Shown piece after piece: positions 28,185 to 37,887 of a stretch of 64,000 nucleotides of DNA. This DNA comes from Psychrobacillus sp. BL-248-WT-3 (GTDB lineage: Bacteria; Bacillota; Bacilli; Bacillales_A; Planococcaceae). The notes under the pieces were generated by a model. That model saw only the letters and a list, made by a program, of their open reading frames with translations, did no database searches and had not been told where the DNA came from. Numbering within the stretch: the stretch's first letter is position 1; each line of letters begins with the position of its first letter. The DNA lies in contig NZ_JABAFC010000002.1 of assembly GCF_012843435.1 (NCBI RefSeq), positions 1-64,000 of the forward strand, read 5' to 3'. The position numbers and the translations under genes are program-made.

Positions 28185-29876
28185 ATGAAGACAAATAAGG
28201 AGCCTTGGTGGAAACGAAGTGTAGTTTATCAAATTTATCCACGTAGCTTTATGGATTCAAACGGAGATGGAATTGGGGATATACAGGGGATTATTTCTAA
28301 ATTAGATTATATACAGAAGCTAGGTGTCAACGTTATTTGGTTGAGTCCTGTTTTCGACTCTCCGAACGATGACAATGGCTATGACATAAGAAACTACCGT
28401 ACTATTTTAGATGAGTTTGGAACAATGGAAGATTTGGATCAATTGATAAGGGAAGCAGAAGCGAGGGACTTACGTATAGTAATGGACCTTGTTGTTAACC
28501 ATACCTCAGACGAACATAAGTGGTTTGTCGAGTCCAAATCCTCAAAGGACTCTAAGTATAGAGACTACTATATTTGGAGAGAGGGGAAAGACAATTTGCC
28601 GCCGAATAACTGGGGCTCTGTTTTTTCCGGATCTGCATGGGAGAAGGATGATGCGACAGATTCCTATTACTTACATTTGTTTTCTAAGAAGCAACCAGAC
28701 TTGAATTGGGAAAACGAAATACTTCGTAACGATATATATGAGATGATGACCTATTGGCTAGATAAGGGCATAGGCGGATTTCGAATGGACGTTATTAATT
28801 TTATCTCCAAGGTGGAGGGACTACCGGATGGAAAGGTTGGACAAGGACAGCTATATGGCGATGGAAGTCCCTATTTTATGAATGGTCCTAAAATCCATAC
28901 ATATTTAAAAGAAATGAATGAGCGTGTTCTTCAAAACTATGATGTACTCACAGTAGGTGAAATGCCAGGAGCTTCTCCTAAGGATGCTCAGTTATATACG
29001 AATCCTGCCAATAAAGAAGTGAACATGGTATTCACCTTTGAACATATGGATTTAGACAGTGGTCCTTTTGAAAAATGGGATGCAAAGCCACTGGATTTAG
29101 TTGCGTTAAAACACAATCTTGAGAAATGGCAGCATGCACTTCATGGGGTAGGATGGAATAGCTTATATTGGAACAATCATGACCAGCCTCGTGTGGTTTC
29201 TCGTTTTGGAAATGACCAAGAATATCGAGTTACTTCTGCTAAAATGCTAGCTATTTGTCTTCATATGCTACAAGGAACTCCTTATATTTATCAAGGAGAA
29301 GAACTAGGTATGACTAGCGTTAGATTTGATAGTATTGAAGACTACAAGGATATTGAAACAATTAATATGTATAATAGTAAAATAGAACAAGGTATACCAG
29401 AAGACACTATTATGCGTGGTATTTATGCTAAGGGTAGAGACAATGCACGTACACCTATGCAGTGGACAAGCGATGGGGGATTTACAACTGGTACCCCATG
29501 GATACAGATGAACCCGAATACTACTGAGATTAATGTGGAACAGGCATTAAACGATTCTTCTTCCATCTTTTATACGTATCAAAAGCTTATTGAGATGAGA
29601 AAACAGCACGACATTATAACTTATGGAAGCTTTCATTTGCTATTTCCAAACGATCCAAAGCTTTTTGTATATAAGCGCCAAACGGAGAAGGAAGAATGGC
29701 TTGTCATCTCGAATTTCTCAAATAGTACAGAGAAACTGCAATGGACTAGCTGTGAGGTAGATGGTCTTAGTGGAAAAGTAATAATAGCTAATTATGACTC
29801 TCTAGAAATAGACGAACAAGGGATAAGTGTACGTCCCTATGAAGCAGTAGTATTAGCTTTTGAAAGGAGATTATAA
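28185..29876 (+). CDS. GH13 alpha-glucosidase / oligo-1,6-glucosidase
   Basis: 563 residues, (beta/alpha)8 amylase-type hydrolase of the oligo-1,6-glucosidase/MalL group. Opens WWKRSVVYQIYPRSFMDSNGDGIGDI. Nucleophile D202 (GFRMDVIN), acid/base E259 (VGEMPG) and third acid D333 (NNHDQPR) are present; the D-x-N-x-D calcium-type loop is seen near the start. Cytosolic: no signal peptide. Cleaves alpha-linked glucose from isomaltose- or maltose-type oligosaccharides taken up elsewhere. Followed immediately by a ROK glucokinase gene. Confidence 0.93.
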   Translation: MKTNKEPWWKRSVVYQIYPRSFMDSNGDGIGDIQGIISKLDYIQKLGVNVIWLSPVFDSPNDDNGYDIRNYRTILDEFGTMEDLDQLIREAEARDLRIVMDLVVNHTSDEHKWFVESKSSKDSKYRDYYIWREGKDNLPPNNWGSVFSGSAWEKDDATDSYYLHLFSKKQPDLNWENEILRNDIYEMMTYWLDKGIGGFRMDVINFISKVEGLPDGKVGQGQLYGDGSPYFMNGPKIHTYLKEMNERVLQNYDVLTVGEMPGASPKDAQLYTNPANKEVNMVFTFEHMDLDSGPFEKWDAKPLDLVALKHNLEKWQHALHGVGWNSLYWNNHDQPRVVSRFGNDQEYRVTSAKMLAICLHMLQGTPYIYQGEELGMTSVRFDSIEDYKDIETINMYNSKIEQGIPEDTIMRGIYAKGRDNARTPMQWTSDGGFTTGTPWIQMNPNTTEINVEQALNDSSSIFYTYQKLIEMRKQHDIITYGSFHLLFPNDPKLFVYKRQTEKEEWLVISNFSNSTEKLQWTSCEVDGLSGKVIIANYDSLEIDEQGISVRPYEAVVLAFERRL

Positions 29877-29877
29877 A

Positions 29878-30762
29878 GTGAAGAAGGTACTTGGCATAGA
29901 TATTGGTGGAACCAAAATACGGATGGGCGTTGTGAATGAGACTGGAGAAGTCTTGGCTGATATAACAGTACCTACAGAGCTTCCCCTATACCCATATTTA
30001 GAGGAGCAGGTCTTAAAGATAAAAGATCAGTTCCCTGACATCTCAGGAGTTGGCATTGGGACCAGAGGAATGGTAGATGCTGAAACTGGAACAGTCACCT
30101 TTGAAAAGGAGCTGCCTGGCTGGGAGGGCACGCCAGTAAAACCGCTATTAGAGACAGCTACGGGACTTCGAGTCGAGTTAAATAATGACGCGAACTGTGC
30201 GGCACTTGCAGAGGCACGTATTGGAGCTGGAAGTAACTTTTCAAAAGTAGTTTGTGTAACGGTTGGTACCGGTCTTGGCGGTGGCTTTATATTTGATGGT
30301 CAGGTTATGAATGGTGCGAATGGTGGAGCTGGAGAAATCGGACATCTTATTTTATATCCTAACGGGTTAGTTTGTGGTTGTGGACGACCAGGCTGTAGTG
30401 AACAATACGTATCAGGAACCGCATTAAAGAGATTGATTAAAGAAGAGCATGTGATTGATCCGACTACAGGGGAATTAGCTAAGCCCCATACTTTATTTAA
30501 GCTAGCTTCTCGGGAGATTGAAAGTGCAAAACGTGCAAGAGATCGTTTTATAGCAGACTTTGCAATTGTTCTTTCTACCCTTCAAGCAGTAATTGATATG
30601 GATTGTATAGTTATTGGCGGTGGCGTTTCGGAATCTGCCGATGAATGGTGGGACTTGCTAATCGAAAAAGTAAAACCATTAATGCTTAAACCAGTTGAAA
30701 TTAAACGAGCACAATTTGGTAATGAAGCAGGTATGCTTGGTGCCGCAATGCTTGTTGTGTAA
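29878..30762 (+). CDS. ROK-family kinase, probable glucokinase
   Basis: 294 residues from GTG 29878, 8 bases after AAAGGAGA. Phosphate loop DIGGTKIRMGV at 7-17; ROK signature with the zinc-binding CGCGRPGCSEQYVSG; catalytic D in NNDANCAA. Lacks the DNA-binding N-terminus of ROK repressors, so it is an enzyme. Next to the glucosidase it would turn released glucose into glucose 6-phosphate, which the convergent pgi gene converts on to fructose 6-phosphate. Confidence 0.9.
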   Translation: MKKVLGIDIGGTKIRMGVVNETGEVLADITVPTELPLYPYLEEQVLKIKDQFPDISGVGIGTRGMVDAETGTVTFEKELPGWEGTPVKPLLETATGLRVELNNDANCAALAEARIGAGSNFSKVVCVTVGTGLGGGFIFDGQVMNGANGGAGEIGHLILYPNGLVCGCGRPGCSEQYVSGTALKRLIKEEHVIDPTTGELAKPHTLFKLASREIESAKRARDRFIADFAIVLSTLQAVIDMDCIVIGGGVSESADEWWDLLIEKVKPLMLKPVEIKRAQFGNEAGMLGAAMLVV

Positions 30763-30765
30763 ATA

Positions 30766-30802
30766 AAATGCTTTGTCTCTTCTGGGACAAAGCATTTTTT
30801 TA
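30766..30802 (+). terminator. Terminator after the ROK kinase gene
   Basis: AAATGCTTTGTC and GACAAAGCATTTTTTT around TCTTCTGG. Confidence 0.85.
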
Positions 30803-30814
30803 AGAAAAATGGAG

Positions 30815-30846
30815 AATCGGTCGGTTAAGTCAAATAATCGGTCGGT
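30815..30846. promoter_or_regulatory. Two direct copies of AATCGGTCGGT, period 21
   Basis: Copies at 30815-30825 and 30836-30846 lie between two convergent terminators. The 21-base period equals two helical turns. No nearby start codon, so a role as operator is doubtful; it could be a repeat remnant. Confidence 0.35.
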
Positions 30847-30883
30847 CCCGCATTAAATAGGAAATCTCTACTGAAAAATGAAA

Positions 30884-30915
30884 AACTGTAGCCCCCAACA
30901 GGGGAGGCTACAGTT
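30884..30915 (-). terminator. Terminator of pgi
   Basis: AAACTGTAGCC and GGCTACAGTTT around CCCAACAGGGGA, touching the minus-strand stop codon. Confidence 0.8.
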
Positions 30916-32196
30916 TTAATATCCAGGCTTTTTAAGGATCTTAAAGATGTTTCGTTTATAGTCTTCTACTCCTGGCTGATCAAAAGGATTAATGTCCAGC
31001 AAGTAAGCACTATACGCACAAGTCATCATGTAGAAATATAATAAGTGGCCAATATGCTCTTCATCTAGCTGTTCCATCGTTAATGTGATTTGAGGAACAC
31101 CACCATCTAAATGGGCAGAGGCAGTAGCTTCATGACATGCTTTATTGAAATCATGTAACGTCAGGCCACTTAAGTAATTTAGCTCATCACGATTATCCTC
31201 CGCTTCAAAGACCGTTAGATCATCTGAAACTTGTTCGACCATGAGGAATGTTTCGAATAGCATTCGCTTACCATCTTGGATGTATTGTCCTAATGAATGG
31301 AGGTCCGTTGAGTACAGTACGGAAGCAGGGAAAATACCTTTTCCTTCTTTTCCTTCACTCTCCCCAAATAACTGTTTCCACCATTCTTGGACATACTTCA
31401 GCTTCTCGTCAAAGGTAGCCATTATTTCCACAGGATATCCCTTGCCGTATAAATGATTTCGGATGACAGCGTATTTAATAGCCGCATTCGAATGAACATC
31501 CATGACTTGAAATTCCTCTTCTGCTTGTTTAGCTCCTGCTATTAATTGATCGATATTATGCCCAGCTGCTGCGATTGGTAATAGGCCAACTGCTGTAAAG
31601 ACAGAATAGCGGCCACCGATATCTTCTGGTACTACATAGCGTTTGTAGCCCTTTTCCTTCGCAAGAGACAATAAAGCACCTTTTTCCTCGTCTGTAGTGA
31701 CGATAATGCGAGCTGCAGCCTCTTCACCGTAGCGTGCTTCCATGTACTGGCGTAGGAATCGGAAAGCAATAGCAGGTTCGGTTGTCGTACCCGACTTAGA
31801 AATAACATTTAAAGTTACTTCCTTAGAGTCTAAGTAAGTAATCAATTGCTTTAAATAAGCACCACTAACTAGCTGTCCCGCGAAGATGACTTCTAATTGG
31901 CTGTCCTTTTGGAATGGAGTAGCGAGTGATTCTAGAACTGCTTTGGAGCCAAGGTAAGACCCCCCAATCCCAATGACAACTAATACATCTGAATTAGAGC
32001 GAATATGCTCTGCAGTTTGTTTTATATCTTGTAAAAAAGCTTGCTGAGTGGAGCTTGGCCAATTAACCCATCCTAAAAAGTCAGATCCCAATCCTGTTTT
32101 TGACTGGATAAAATCATGAGTAGCCTCTAGTTTGTTATGTAATTCTTCTGTAAGGAGGCTTTGGTAATCCTCTGAGTAATTAACGGAAATTTTCAT
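30916..32196 (-). CDS. pgi: Glucose-6-phosphate isomerase
   Basis: 426 residues, interconverts glucose 6-phosphate and fructose 6-phosphate in glycolysis. Sugar-phosphate motifs: VIGIGGSYLGSKA, SKSGTTTEPAIAFRF, GRYSVFTAVGLLP, YSTDLHSLGQY, and the C-terminal DQPGVEDYKRNIFKIL. About 24 residues shorter than the common Bacillus form, mostly at the N-terminus and in internal loops, but all active-site blocks are present. Lies convergent to the glucosidase/glucokinase operon. Confidence 0.95.
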   Translation of the reverse strand: MKISVNYSEDYQSLLTEELHNKLEATHDFIQSKTGLGSDFLGWVNWPSSTQQAFLQDIKQTAEHIRSNSDVLVVIGIGGSYLGSKAVLESLATPFQKDSQLEVIFAGQLVSGAYLKQLITYLDSKEVTLNVISKSGTTTEPAIAFRFLRQYMEARYGEEAAARIIVTTDEEKGALLSLAKEKGYKRYVVPEDIGGRYSVFTAVGLLPIAAAGHNIDQLIAGAKQAEEEFQVMDVHSNAAIKYAVIRNHLYGKGYPVEIMATFDEKLKYVQEWWKQLFGESEGKEGKGIFPASVLYSTDLHSLGQYIQDGKRMLFETFLMVEQVSDDLTVFEAEDNRDELNYLSGLTLHDFNKACHEATASAHLDGGVPQITLTMEQLDEEHIGHLLYFYMMTCAYSAYLLDINPFDQPGVEDYKRNIFKILKKPGY

Positions 32197-32359
32197 GAAG
32201 TACCCCTTTATTTTACATATTTTAATGACTTAATTTTACCATACCCCTTGGGAAAAGTTAAAAAAAGCTATCATTATATTTATTCTTCCTGCTATTGGCC
32301 GAGTTGACTCCAATACTACTTGTATATATTGAGAGTAGAAGCTAAAGAGGAGGATAAAA

Positions 32360-33019
32360 ATGAAGATCCAGCAAATTGATTTGTGGGTATCTAACTTAGA
32401 GGAAGTGGTCATCTTCTACCGAGATACATTAGAGTTTCCTTTAACGTTATGGAAAGCTACCGAGGCCACATTTCAAATTGGAAATAGTTTGCTTAGATTT
32501 ATTAAGGACAGTGAAGCCAAGGATACTTTCTATCACTTTGCTTTTAATATACACTCAAATATGTTTTCAAAGGCTAAATTATGGCTGCAAGAACGTGTAA
32601 CGTTATCTATAGAGGAAGGGAAGGATGAGGTAGAATATAGTGGTCTTTTTAAAGCAAGGTCCTGCTATTTTCAGGATCTGGCAGGAAACATAGTGGAGTT
32701 TATTGCAAGAGAAGCAATTACACCAAAGTCGAATGCCATGCACTTCACTTCAAACAATGTTATTGAAATTAGTGAAATTGGATTAACTACCCACAATATC
32801 ATTGAGTTCGCAGACAAAATAATGGAACTAGGGATCCCTTCACAAGATGGAATAATAGTGGACGAACCAGAACATTTAAACTTTATGGGGCATCAGGAGG
32901 ATGGGGTATATATATTGCTTGGGCCTGTAGGTAGGAGATGGTTGTTTTCGGATAAAAGAGCAATAGCCTCGCCAGTGACAATCTACACAGACAAGGGCAT
33001 TATAAGTAACGTTTTATAA
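32360..33019 (+). CDS. VOC-family (glyoxalase/dioxygenase-like) protein
   Basis: 219 residues with two VOC modules: IQQIDLWVSNLEEVVIFYRDTLEFPL opens the first, and DLAGNIVEFIARE closes it; the second (EISEIGLTTHNIIEFADKIMELG) is shortened. Function of this subgroup unknown; VOC proteins include glyoxalases, dioxygenases and resistance proteins. AGAGGAGGAT lies before the ATG. Confidence 0.8.
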   Translation: MKIQQIDLWVSNLEEVVIFYRDTLEFPLTLWKATEATFQIGNSLLRFIKDSEAKDTFYHFAFNIHSNMFSKAKLWLQERVTLSIEEGKDEVEYSGLFKARSCYFQDLAGNIVEFIAREAITPKSNAMHFTSNNVIEISEIGLTTHNIIEFADKIMELGIPSQDGIIVDEPEHLNFMGHQEDGVYILLGPVGRRWLFSDKRAIASPVTIYTDKGIISNVL

Positions 33020-33049
33020 AATTAGAGGCTAGGATAGACCTGCCACATA

Positions 33050-33095
33050 AATGAAGCTCCTTACATCTACTATCTGTAAATGTAAGGAGTTTTAA
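33050..33095. terminator. Bidirectional terminator
   Basis: AAGCTCCTTACAT and ATGTAAGGAGTTTTA around CTACTATCTGTAA; between two convergent genes. Confidence 0.8.
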
Positions 33096-33106
33096 TATGA
33101 CCGTAT

Positions 33107-34132
33107 TTATTGGACTTCCATATGTAAGTCTCCAGTTTTAGCCCATCCTCGTTTTTTAAGCAGGTGATAAGCGGTCATAGAGATAACTGCCGGTGCTATA
33201 ATGCCTAACACGATATACATAAGAAGCACTCCAATACCTTGGTTTGCTAGAACATTTAATGGAGCGATGAATGAATTTAGTCCAAGCCCCGCTAATGTAA
33301 AAGGTACCTCAAAATTAAAAAATGAAATAGCAATCGGAGCACAAATAATTGAGGATAGAAATGGCCCAATTACTAACCGTGGATTTTTCACCAAATTAGG
33401 TACTTGAACTTTAGGTGTCAAGAACGATTGTGCAATGTTCGCACCTAAGTCATTTTCTTTAAAGGACATAGCTGTCCATCCTGCAAATTGTGCTGTACAC
33501 CCGATTAATGCTGCGGCACTAGATACTGGGTCTAGTTGTAACGCAATGGCGATTGCTGCTGAGGAAGCAGGGGACATGAGGAAAATACTCCACACCAGTG
33601 CAATAACAATCGATCCAAGTAAAGGAGATCCAGAAACAGAACCAGCAATAAACTCACTTAATTGCTGTAACAAAGGCGTAGTGACAGCTGCTAACCCAAC
33701 CCCCGCGACACCACCTATAAGGATGGCACAAAAAGGAATCGCAAGCATATCAAGCTTTGTTTTTCCTGCAATACGTTTTCCTACCCAGATAGCAACCACG
33801 GCTGCAAGTACTGCACTAATCGGTTGTCCTGTTGTCAAAACCCATAATCCATCTTGTAGTATGAGAGCATTCGCTCCAATGGTACTACAGGCCATCGCAC
33901 TAAAAATAACTAATGTATTCCCGCCGAGCTGATAAGCGATACCTGCACCAATTGCTGGAGCAAGCATCAATTGAGCGGTTTTCCCAATAGCCATAAACCC
34001 TTCCCAGCCTGTAAACGTACCAATAGTTTCAATAAGTAGTCCAATTCCTAAAGTGACAAGAACGGCGTTTGCTAGTCCTTGAGAACCTCTGTACATTCGG
34101 TCGATTAGGTATGTCTTAGTTGCTTGCTTCAT
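33107..34132 (-). CDS. PTS_EIIC_2-type membrane protein
   Basis: 341 residues, about nine hydrophobic segments rich in Gly/Ala/Ile. Matches the PF13303-type family annotated as PTS system IIC-like (YRGSQGLANAVLVTLGIGLLIET; LAPAIGAGIAYQLGGNTLVIFSAMA; FAGWTAMSFKENDLGAN). No EIIA or EIIB domain or gene is adjacent, so phosphorylating sugar transport is not shown; a transport or sensing role is equally possible. AAGGAGGAAT lies before the ATG. Confidence 0.75.
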   Translation of the reverse strand: MKQATKTYLIDRMYRGSQGLANAVLVTLGIGLLIETIGTFTGWEGFMAIGKTAQLMLAPAIGAGIAYQLGGNTLVIFSAMACSTIGANALILQDGLWVLTTGQPISAVLAAVVAIWVGKRIAGKTKLDMLAIPFCAILIGGVAGVGLAAVTTPLLQQLSEFIAGSVSGSPLLGSIVIALVWSIFLMSPASSAAIAIALQLDPVSSAAALIGCTAQFAGWTAMSFKENDLGANIAQSFLTPKVQVPNLVKNPRLVIGPFLSSIICAPIAISFFNFEVPFTLAGLGLNSFIAPLNVLANQGIGVLLMYIVLGIIAPAVISMTAYHLLKKRGWAKTGDLHMEVQ

Positions 34133-34319
34133 GGTGATTCCTCCTTGTTATATAATATATCGCATAAAATATACCGAACGTATTAAAAATAAATAGTCCT
34201 TATTTGGACTAACGCAATACATTATATGTGAATAATAAAAAAATATTATTCCAACCTTTTAAATTGTTATAATATTAATATAATTTATAATAACAGTCAA
34301 TACTTATTTTTAAATAGAT

Positions 34320-34657
34320 AAAAGAGGCTGGGACAAAACTCTCCTCAAAAATAAAAAGCCTCGAAAATTCTACGACCTTGTAAATTTTCGAGGCTTCTAT
34401 TCAAATATACCTGTAGTTGTTTTCCGTTACAGTGGACGCTTTCCGGGGGCACGGCTTCAATCTCCTCGTCGCTTCGCTCCTGTGGGGCTTTCAGCTCGTG
34501 CTGTTCCCCCAGGAGTCGCCACCTTCACTTCAAACAACTAGATTGAAAGGTAACTTACAAGAAATTGTGCGGACCTTAAAAATGAAGTAAAAACATGAAA
34601 TCGAGTTTCCGTTTCATGTTTTTTAATTTATAGACTAGTTACGTCCCAGCCTCTTTT
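34320..34657. mobile_element. 338-bp inverted-repeat element (MITE-like) containing hairpin repeat copy 2
   Basis: Perfect 15-bp terminal inverted repeats AAAAGAGGCTGGGAC (34320-34334) and GTCCCAGCCTCTTTT (34643-34657). Inside are a 14-bp stem (AAGCCTCGAAAATT/AATTTTCGAGGCTT, 34354-34397), then the GC-rich repeat block (GGACGCTTTCC to GGAGTCGCC, about 34430-34530). No reading frame. The form is that of a non-autonomous transposable element; no target duplication could be made out. It fills most of the 34133-34735 gap. Confidence 0.7.
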
Positions 34658-34735
34658 GAGATTAACTTTTAGATTGTTCCAATTTCATGACACCTACTAC
34701 ATAAGAACATTTTTTAGTATAACGTCAAGAATGAT

Positions 34736-35566
34736 TCAGGTGAATGGATTAAAAAACCTTCCATTGTTAATAAAAATAAATAAAACCATTAATAAAAATA
34801 ATGAAGATGATATTAGAATAGCGATCAAATCTCTTTTTCTGAACTCCTTTAAGCTAAACCAGGAGCGAGTTTTAAATTTACCGAAACCTCGAAGATCCAT
34901 TGTATTGCTGACTGTTTCAATACGTTCCAGACTAGAAAAAATAAGTGGCATTATAATAGAGCCAGCATTTTTTATTCGGGTAAATAGTTTTTCATTATTA
35001 GACATGTCCACCCCGCGAGCCTGCTTAGAACGAGAAATGGTTTTAAAATCCCTTTGTATATCAGGGATATAGCGTAGAGCAATAGAAACCGAGTAGGCAA
35101 GTCGATAGCTTACACCGATGCGGTTTAGAGAAGCTGCAAACTCACTTGGATGTGTGGTGACTAAGAACAAAAGAGCAGGAGGGATTACTGCAAAATATTT
35201 CAATGTAATATTTAACTGGTAAAACAATTGCTCCTGCGTAAGTGTATAGCGCCCCATGGACCCAGTAATAGGGTGGGAGGTACCATAAATAGTTGTCCCA
35301 TGTTGAGGGGCGAACAAAAATATGGCTATATTGTTTAATAATAAAAACACGAGGATAAAACCAAGCACTAAGCTGATATCCTTTAATTTAATATCCGATA
35401 TATAAAATAAAATAAAGCTACCGAGCAACAGCACCATTAAAACTCTTGTGTCATACGTTAACATGGCTGCAGTGGACCAAAGTAGGAAACAGATTAGCTT
35501 GGTTGAACCTGTTAGGCGATGGATAATAGAGTCACGATCAAGATAGCTTAGCAGTTCGTTGCCCAT
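34736..35566 (-). CDS. ecfT: ECF transporter transmembrane subunit EcfT
   Basis: About 276 residues from ATG 35566 (GGGAGGTG 8 bases upstream); the frame reaches 35587. Five to six membrane segments. Coupling helices carry the two Arg-Gly motifs of EcfT (SKQARGVDMSN and MDLRGFGKFKTRS). It connects the ATPase to the S-component. The start lies inside the end of the ATPase gene, so translation is coupled. Confidence 0.9.
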   Translation of the reverse strand: MGNELLSYLDRDSIIHRLTGSTKLICFLLWSTAAMLTYDTRVLMVLLLGSFILFYISDIKLKDISLVLGFILVFLLLNNIAIFLFAPQHGTTIYGTSHPITGSMGRYTLTQEQLFYQLNITLKYFAVIPPALLFLVTTHPSEFAASLNRIGVSYRLAYSVSIALRYIPDIQRDFKTISRSKQARGVDMSNNEKLFTRIKNAGSIIMPLIFSSLERIETVSNTMDLRGFGKFKTRSWFSLKEFRKRDLIAILISSSLFLLMVLFIFINNGRFFNPFT

Positions 35567-37271
35567 TAAATCGCACCTCCCGATCATATTGTATAAATTG
35601 CTCTACAAAATCAGAGGGATGCTCAATTTTAAGCTGCTTAGCAATCTCATATAAGGAAGATTCCTTTAAGTTAGCCTCTAGAATTAAAGAGGGATTCGAT
35701 AGGATATGGGCTGGTGAGTCATCCACTAATATCTTCCCCTCTGTTAACACGATTGCGCGGTCTGTATATTCCGTCATTAGGTGCATATCATGGGTAATTA
35801 ATATAATGGATGTACCCTTCTTCGTTAAATCTTCTAAGAACGTCATTAGTTCTGTAGTATGCTTGTAATCCTGCCCCGCTGTAGGCTCGTCCAATAATAT
35901 AATTGGGGGCTCCATGATGAGGATAGAAGCAATTGATAAACGTTTTTTCTGCCCATAGCTCAAGGCTGCAATCGGCCAGTTTCTGAAAGGGTATAATCCA
36001 CAAGTCTTTAATGTTTCCTCCACTCTTCTGTTAACTTCCCTATCTGATAGTCCAAATTGAATAAGTCCAAAAGCAACTTCATCGAAAACTGTTTGCTTAG
36101 AAAACATATGATTTGGATTTTGGAGGACAAAGCCTACACGATGAGCTCGTTCCTTGATAGAGTCGTTAATCGCATTAAAACCCTCGAAATATATAGTGCC
36201 TTCAGTAGGTCGTTCAAAACCACAGATAAGAGATGAAAGGGTAGATTTACCAGCTCCATTGGCTCCGATAAGGCTAATCATTTCTCCTTTATGTAATTGA
36301 AAAGACACGTTTTTAATAATGTCTAAATGATTCCCGTAGTGGAAGCTGATGTCATCAAGTGTCAGGACAGGCTCATTTTTATACCCAAGCTGAATTGGAG
36401 AGCATCTTGCATCGCTAAATGTTTTTAGCTTCTGCCGGAAGGAGTCATTTACAATGCTGTCAACCTTAGTTAGATTGGGGTGATCATTCAATTCACATCC
36501 AGCATATTTTAAAGCTTTAATGTAAAGTGGTTCTCGTATCCAATTATCCGTTAATAACGATCCTGCCAATAGCTCATTGGGGCTGCCGTCTGCAACTATC
36601 TGACCGTGATTCATTAATATTATGCGATCGATAGGTTCTGACAAAACATCCTCTAATCTGTGTTCTACAATGATAATCGTTTTGTTGCTATCTGCATGAA
36701 GCTGATCAATCAGTCTCATTGCTCCCTTCCCAGAAGCAGGATCAAGGTTAGCAAGAGGTTCATCAAACAATAGAATATTCACATCGTTTACTAAAACGCC
36801 AGCAAGAGCGACTCGTTGTTTTTGACCGCCCGAGAGCTCATGAATCCGAGCATCTAAATGATTGGACATTTTTACTAAAGAGGCTGCTTTTTGAACGCGT
36901 TCATGCATTTTTTGTGTGGGTACAGCATTATTTTCTAGGGAAAAGGCTATATCCTCGCCGACAGTAAGGCCAATAAACTGACCATCCGTATCCTGGAGTA
37001 CCGTACCAACCTCCTGTGAAATGGTAAAGAGATCAAGCTCTCTGGTCTCTCTCCCATGAATGGTAAGGTTTCCTGTCATACTGCCTTTATAAGCAAAAGG
37101 GGCAAGCCCGTTCAGGCAATGAACGAGCGTGCTTTTCCCAGAGCCGGATGGTCCGACAATAGCTACTTTTTCCCCTTCGTAAATCACTAAGTTGATATCG
37201 TGCAAAGTAGGTTCGGATTGACTATTATATTGAAAGCTAAAGTGTTTAAATTCGATGACTGGCTTTTTCAT
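35538..37271 (-). CDS. ECF transporter ATPase with two fused ATP-binding domains
   Basis: 577 residues: two ABC domains in tandem, replacing separate EcfA1 and EcfA2. First: Walker A GPSGSGKSTL, signature LSGGQKQRVAL, Walker B ILLFDEPLANLDP. Second: GANGAGKSTL, LSYGQKKRLSI, IILLDEPTAGQD. The plan matches YkoD-type fused ECF ATPases. Operon order is SAM hydrolase, S-component, ATPase, EcfT. Start ATG 37271 behind AAGGAG. Confidence 0.93.
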   Translation of the reverse strand: MKKPVIEFKHFSFQYNSQSEPTLHDINLVIYEGEKVAIVGPSGSGKSTLVHCLNGLAPFAYKGSMTGNLTIHGRETRELDLFTISQEVGTVLQDTDGQFIGLTVGEDIAFSLENNAVPTQKMHERVQKAASLVKMSNHLDARIHELSGGQKQRVALAGVLVNDVNILLFDEPLANLDPASGKGAMRLIDQLHADSNKTIIIVEHRLEDVLSEPIDRIILMNHGQIVADGSPNELLAGSLLTDNWIREPLYIKALKYAGCELNDHPNLTKVDSIVNDSFRQKLKTFSDARCSPIQLGYKNEPVLTLDDISFHYGNHLDIIKNVSFQLHKGEMISLIGANGAGKSTLSSLICGFERPTEGTIYFEGFNAINDSIKERAHRVGFVLQNPNHMFSKQTVFDEVAFGLIQFGLSDREVNRRVEETLKTCGLYPFRNWPIAALSYGQKKRLSIASILIMEPPIILLDEPTAGQDYKHTTELMTFLEDLTKKGTSIILITHDMHLMTEYTDRAIVLTEGKILVDDSPAHILSNPSLILEANLKESSLYEIAKQLKIEHPSDFVEQFIQYDREVRFNGQRTAKLS

Positions 37272-37289
37272 GTAAATCTCCTTATCTAC

Positions 37290-37847
37290 TTATTCCTCGT
37301 AGCTCAGGCTTCCTTTTTTAGTTCTTGTCTTTGCATACGCAGTAAGCAATAGTGTACCTAGAATTGCAACTGTAATAATATTAGAAGCAGCAGCGACGAT
37401 CCCTTGTGTAAATACTTTATTTGCAGGCTCTGCATAAATAAGAATGTCCAATAATGGAGCTATTAAAGCCCATGCAATAACTTGAACAATGATTTGAATA
37501 ATGTTAAATAATATGATGTGTTTTTTACCAAACTCTCCATCCTCAAAAGAAAACTTCTTAAAATATAATCCGATACCTAATCCAACAAATGCGGATGAAA
37601 TGACCCAGCTCCACCATATAGAACCATAAGAAGTAAGGTCGTTTAAAGCATGACCAAATAATCCAACAAATAAACCCGCTATCGGTCCAAAAATAGCTGA
37701 AATGAGTGCTAAAAAAGCATAGGATGTTTGAATTGTCGTATTAGGTATACCGGTAGGGACTGCAGCAAACTTAGCTAAAATTAGGAACACAGCTGTTCCG
37801 ATACCTATTGCAACAACCGTCCTAGTTGAAAAGATAGATTTTTTCAT
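37290..37847 (-). CDS. ECF transporter S-component (UPF0397/DUF1393 type)
   Basis: About 185 residues from ATG 37847, seven bases after GGGGGAG; the frame reaches 37883. Six helices; [22 protein letters not shown] and [23 protein letters not shown] are the conserved parts of the UPF0397 group. It sets the substrate of the ECF transporter. The family is often labelled riboflavin-like, but its placement behind a methionine-type T-box with a SAM hydrolase points to a methionine- or SAM-related compound. That substrate is an inference. Confidence 0.85.
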   Translation of the reverse strand: MKKSIFSTRTVVAIGIGTAVFLILAKFAAVPTGIPNTTIQTSYAFLALISAIFGPIAGLFVGLFGHALNDLTSYGSIWWSWVISSAFVGLGIGLYFKKFSFEDGEFGKKHIILFNIIQIIVQVIAWALIAPLLDILIYAEPANKVFTQGIVAAASNIITVAILGTLLLTAYAKTRTKKGSLSYEE

Positions 37848-37887
37848 TTCATTTCTCCCCCTATATATTTTATTGCCAGTCATCCAA

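Noticed and set aside
33435-33932. 165-codon plus-strand frame opposite the PTS IIC-like gene
   Set aside because: The minus-strand gene has a clear ribosome site, terminator and membrane-protein pattern; the plus frame is its shadow.
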